64,000 nt of DNA from contig NC_135240.1 in the NCBI RefSeq assembly GCF_947623445.1, positions 8,618,001 through 8,682,000 on the forward strand, given 5' to 3'. A program made the position numbers and the translations under genes. Source of the DNA: Clavelina lepadiformis (Eukaryota; Chordata; Ascidiacea; Aplousobranchia; Clavelinidae). Positions 61,432 through 64,000 of this stretch are shown in pieces. The notes below the pieces were generated by a model. The model was not told the DNA's origin and made no database searches. It saw nothing but the letters and a program-made list of their open reading frames with translations. Every line of letters starts with the position of its first letter. The first letter of the stretch is position 1.

Positions 61432-63951
61432 ATGAAGTATTACATTTTAACTGTGTGCTCTCTTGTGTTCTTTTGTACAAATTGGACGACTTCAGAGCAA
61501 AGTACAGGTAAGTAGATGCAGAGTATAACTAGTCGGAACAGAATATGACGAATATATAGAATATAACAAAATATAACGGTTACTAGTCCGGAATTAGCCA
61601 GGAATATTGGAGGTTGCATTTTAAATGTACTGATTGTTTATGTTTATTTAATGGGCAAAAGATTTCTTCCATATATCAAACCAAACGCGGTTCGGGTTAA
61701 ATTAAACTAGACGATTAAGAGCGAAACTACAAAACGTGTCAATAGGTTTTACTGCCTGGTGAATAATGGAAATTCGACGCTGTTAGCTTTGCCACATTAA
61801 ACAGCTTTGATAGTAGTCGTCTAGTTCCTCAACAGAGCGGTATGATTTACGGTCGAATTTTCTCTCACGTCAAACTTTGCTTTTTGTTTGGAGAAGAACA
61901 CTTTTGTTTCGTGCCACTATTTACCACAACCGCTTTAACTTCAACCTAAGTTGGAATAAGCAATGTATTTGAGGATTGAACTATTTTGAGTTGTATTCCA
62001 AAACACACGAAAGAAAGTTCGAGGCTATTGTTTACTTTATAACGAGGCTTATGGCAGGAAAAAGCTTATGCCCAGAAAGAACTACTCTGATTTCATCAGC
62101 GAATCGTTTTACGTAATTTAAGCCCGCCTTATGAGCGAGCGTAAGTTTTCAAAACAATAGCGAAAACGCTCGAAAGAAACGCAATCGAAAATAGCAATCG
62201 AAACATTCATTCATAAGGTTATAGCAGCTAAGCTTGTATATTTCGATACGTTAGCAAATGGTATGATTGAGAGACAGAAAAACGCGTTATTTACGTAAAG
62301 AACTGCCTACGCATATTTCTTGTGGTACGACCCACGCGATAACAATTTAAAAAATGCATACACTTGTTGGTTGCTAAACCGCTGAAGAAAAAAACAAAAC
62401 GCGCTTCAGTTTAAAAAACAACACTTAAAATAAAGTAAACCAACCGACAAACCGGCCTATTTTCACGTGCCAGTAGCTACAGTATCAATGCGATTAAAAT
62501 TCGTGGAGTTTTGGTGTCTACAGTCACCTCTACAATTTGCAGGAGGACAATCTGCTTATTCACACCATGGCTATACTGTTACCCTCTGTCAAGTGATTGT
62601 CATGCGAAAGCGTTTCCGTACATAGAAGTTTGCAATTGTGAATGGGAGATTATCACATTTCACCCGTTTGCAAACTGCGCTGCGATGATATGCAAACCTG
62701 CTATGAATGGCTGCATGCATAATGCTAAGCGTATTGTGATGCTAAACAGTCTGTGTTGATGACTGCTCCGTGGTGCAGTTTAACCGTCGGGTTCGCAATA
62801 ATCTTACGCAGCAGGTGCGATACGCAGCGGCGTTTCCGTTGCAAAGCCCTTGAGCAAGGCTACATGAACGACGCTTGCTCTTGTTCCGTGGTCTTCTTGG
62901 ACAATTCCTAGTACAAAAAATAAAAAACAACAAATGTAAAACGTGTGTCTTCATTGAAATTGCACCACGGCTAACTCGGAGGCTGAGCGATGAGGGAACA
63001 TTACCGAGCTTAAGTCTTGGAAAAACTTTCCCCAGTCCGAGAATAAAGATTCCTATACCACACCATGTCAGAATACCTTGAGTCATGCACTATGTACTGT
63101 TTGGAGGATTTGCCCGACAATTTAAAAGGTACCTTACTTCGAAATCACCTCAAAATCTTACATAAACGGTTTTGTCATAGTTAGATTTATTTAATAGTTT
63201 ATACTTTTTGTGTTTGTGCCCAATGTCTGATTTAAATATTTTTGGTATTTATCAACGTGCAATAATTGTGAGAGCTTTGATATTTCTACCCTTTTGTAGA
63301 CTCTTCACCACACCTCCTGTTAAGTGCTTCGACTTCTGATTTGAAGCAACCTGGAACAGATCCTGTGAAGGAAGAAGAGTTTTCAGGTATAGCAATGCAA
63401 ATCCTAAGCCCAGCTTCAACCTTATCAGTATTCAGTGCATTATACAAATGCTTGTTCTTGAAGTGAAAGTTTCTATATACGATATGTAGGTGACATGTGT
63501 GATAATCGAGAGACGTCAGTTCTTGACTTTTGCTTTAGGGTCGTCGGAACCGGACTATGACCAATGCAATCATGAAGATTTGAACATCACCGTGGCTAAA
63601 AATTGGCCTGCTGAACTGCTATGCCATGACCGGTTTAACTTCTACGAAGAATACGATTCATTTTCTTTTCAAGTAAGCTATTATTGTATTTTCAAACACA
63701 AAGAAAACGCGCGGTTTGAACTCTGGCGTCGTATATTTGATATGATTAATTGATTGCTGGATATACAGTACAATGCCAAATATTTTATGGTGATTTGCAG
63801 TGCAAAATCTTCGACACAAACTCTCAACTATTGCACGAGTATTCAGCGACCTACGACTATTACTACTACTCTGTCACAGAATCAACTTCGAATGGAACGT
63901 TCCATATAGAGGGCATAACGGAGCCTTCGTATTATCGTTTGCAATTGGTTG
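61432..63951 (+). CDS. Secreted protein gene, 5' part (continues off the right edge)
   Basis: Four visible exons: 61,432-61,507; 63,300-63,386; 63,539-63,672; 63,801-63,951. Phases join without a stop. The first exon encodes a signal peptide (MKYYILTVCSLVFFCTNWTT). Next come a Ser/Pro/Glu-rich stretch (SASTSDLKQPGTDPVKEEE) and a cysteine-bearing, tyrosine-rich region (PDYDQCNHEDLNITVAKNW, ELLCHDRFNFYEEYDSF, CKIFDTNSQLLHEYSATYDY), with NIT and NGT sequons. The spacing recalls beta-sandwich extracellular modules such as CUB or Ig-like domains, but no family is assigned. The acceptor at 63,800 was chosen over the one at 63,768 because only it keeps the frame. The donor at 63,952 leads off-window. 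Confidence 0.7.
61508..63299 (+). other. First intron of the secreted-protein gene, with a possible exon at 62,541-62,757
   Basis: At 1.8 kb it is long for this window. Inside, after an acceptor-like tttgcag, an open frame to 62,759 is cysteine-rich (CNCEWEIITFHPFANC, MICKPAMNGCMHNAK). Its phase does not clearly continue from exon 1, so it may be an alternative exon or chance. Confidence 0.25.
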
Positions 63952-64000
63952 GTATACTGCTGCTAACTCGCCTCGTTTAGCTATTGGCTTAACGTGCTTT

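Noticed and set aside
62742-63086. 114-codon minus-strand frame in the first intron of the secreted-protein gene
   Set aside because: No domain, no partner exons and opposite strand; a plus-strand frame of similar length overlaps it.
1-64000. Search for LTR retroelements, endogenous viruses or Polinton-like genes
   Set aside because: No reverse transcriptase, integrase, capsid or protein-primed polymerase signature was seen in any frame.

Overview
This is an AT-rich animal genomic window with many small, short-intron genes. No viral, LTR-retroelement, CRISPR or confident tRNA/rRNA signal was found. A compact invertebrate deuterostome, most likely an ascidian tunicate, fits best: TRPM channels, YhhN/TMEM86, GT31 and a CYP7/CYP8-type P450 occur together, introns are often 60-300 bp, and hAT-type miniature elements are common. 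The taxon is an inference.

Left third (1-21,240, minus strand): two tandem paralogous TRPM-type channel genes with the same exon layout. Copy A is cut by the left window edge between its pore and S6 exons. Copy B is complete from start codon to a short C-terminal coiled coil. Both look translatable, have lost the glycine signatures of the TRPM N-terminal nucleotide-binding fold, and (judged on copy B) lack a C-terminal NUDT9-type enzyme domain. A decayed hAT transposase lies between them. An inverted fragment of copy-A-like exon 1 sits in an intron of copy B.

Middle (23,523-36,640): two successive head-to-head paralogue pairs. The first is TMEM86/YhhN lysoplasmalogenase-like (minus 23,523-24,694; plus 25,973-28,494). 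The second is GT31 beta-1,3-glycosyltransferase-like (minus 28,759-31,020; plus 34,560-36,640). The inner members converge with about 260 bp between stop codons. The plus TMEM86 copy has changed conserved polar residues.

Centre-right (38,400-42,976): a complete 492-residue CYP7/CYP8-class cytochrome P450 in ten coding exons, with a TATA box and a probable 5' UTR intron. Then comes an 83-codon two-exon candidate, two hAT miniature elements, and an 11-exon gene (46,958-51,788; 569 residues) whose product I do not recognise. Its last intron carries a 142-bp hAT element.

Right end: 52-61 kb is mostly AT-rich noncoding sequence with weak coding candidates, a direct duplication and another hAT element. 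From 61,432 begins a signal-peptide-bearing secreted protein gene that runs off the right edge.

All multi-exon models were assembled by eye from GT/GC-AG junctions. Where frame sums are given, the exon phases close without stops. Family names rest on recognised motifs, not database searches.
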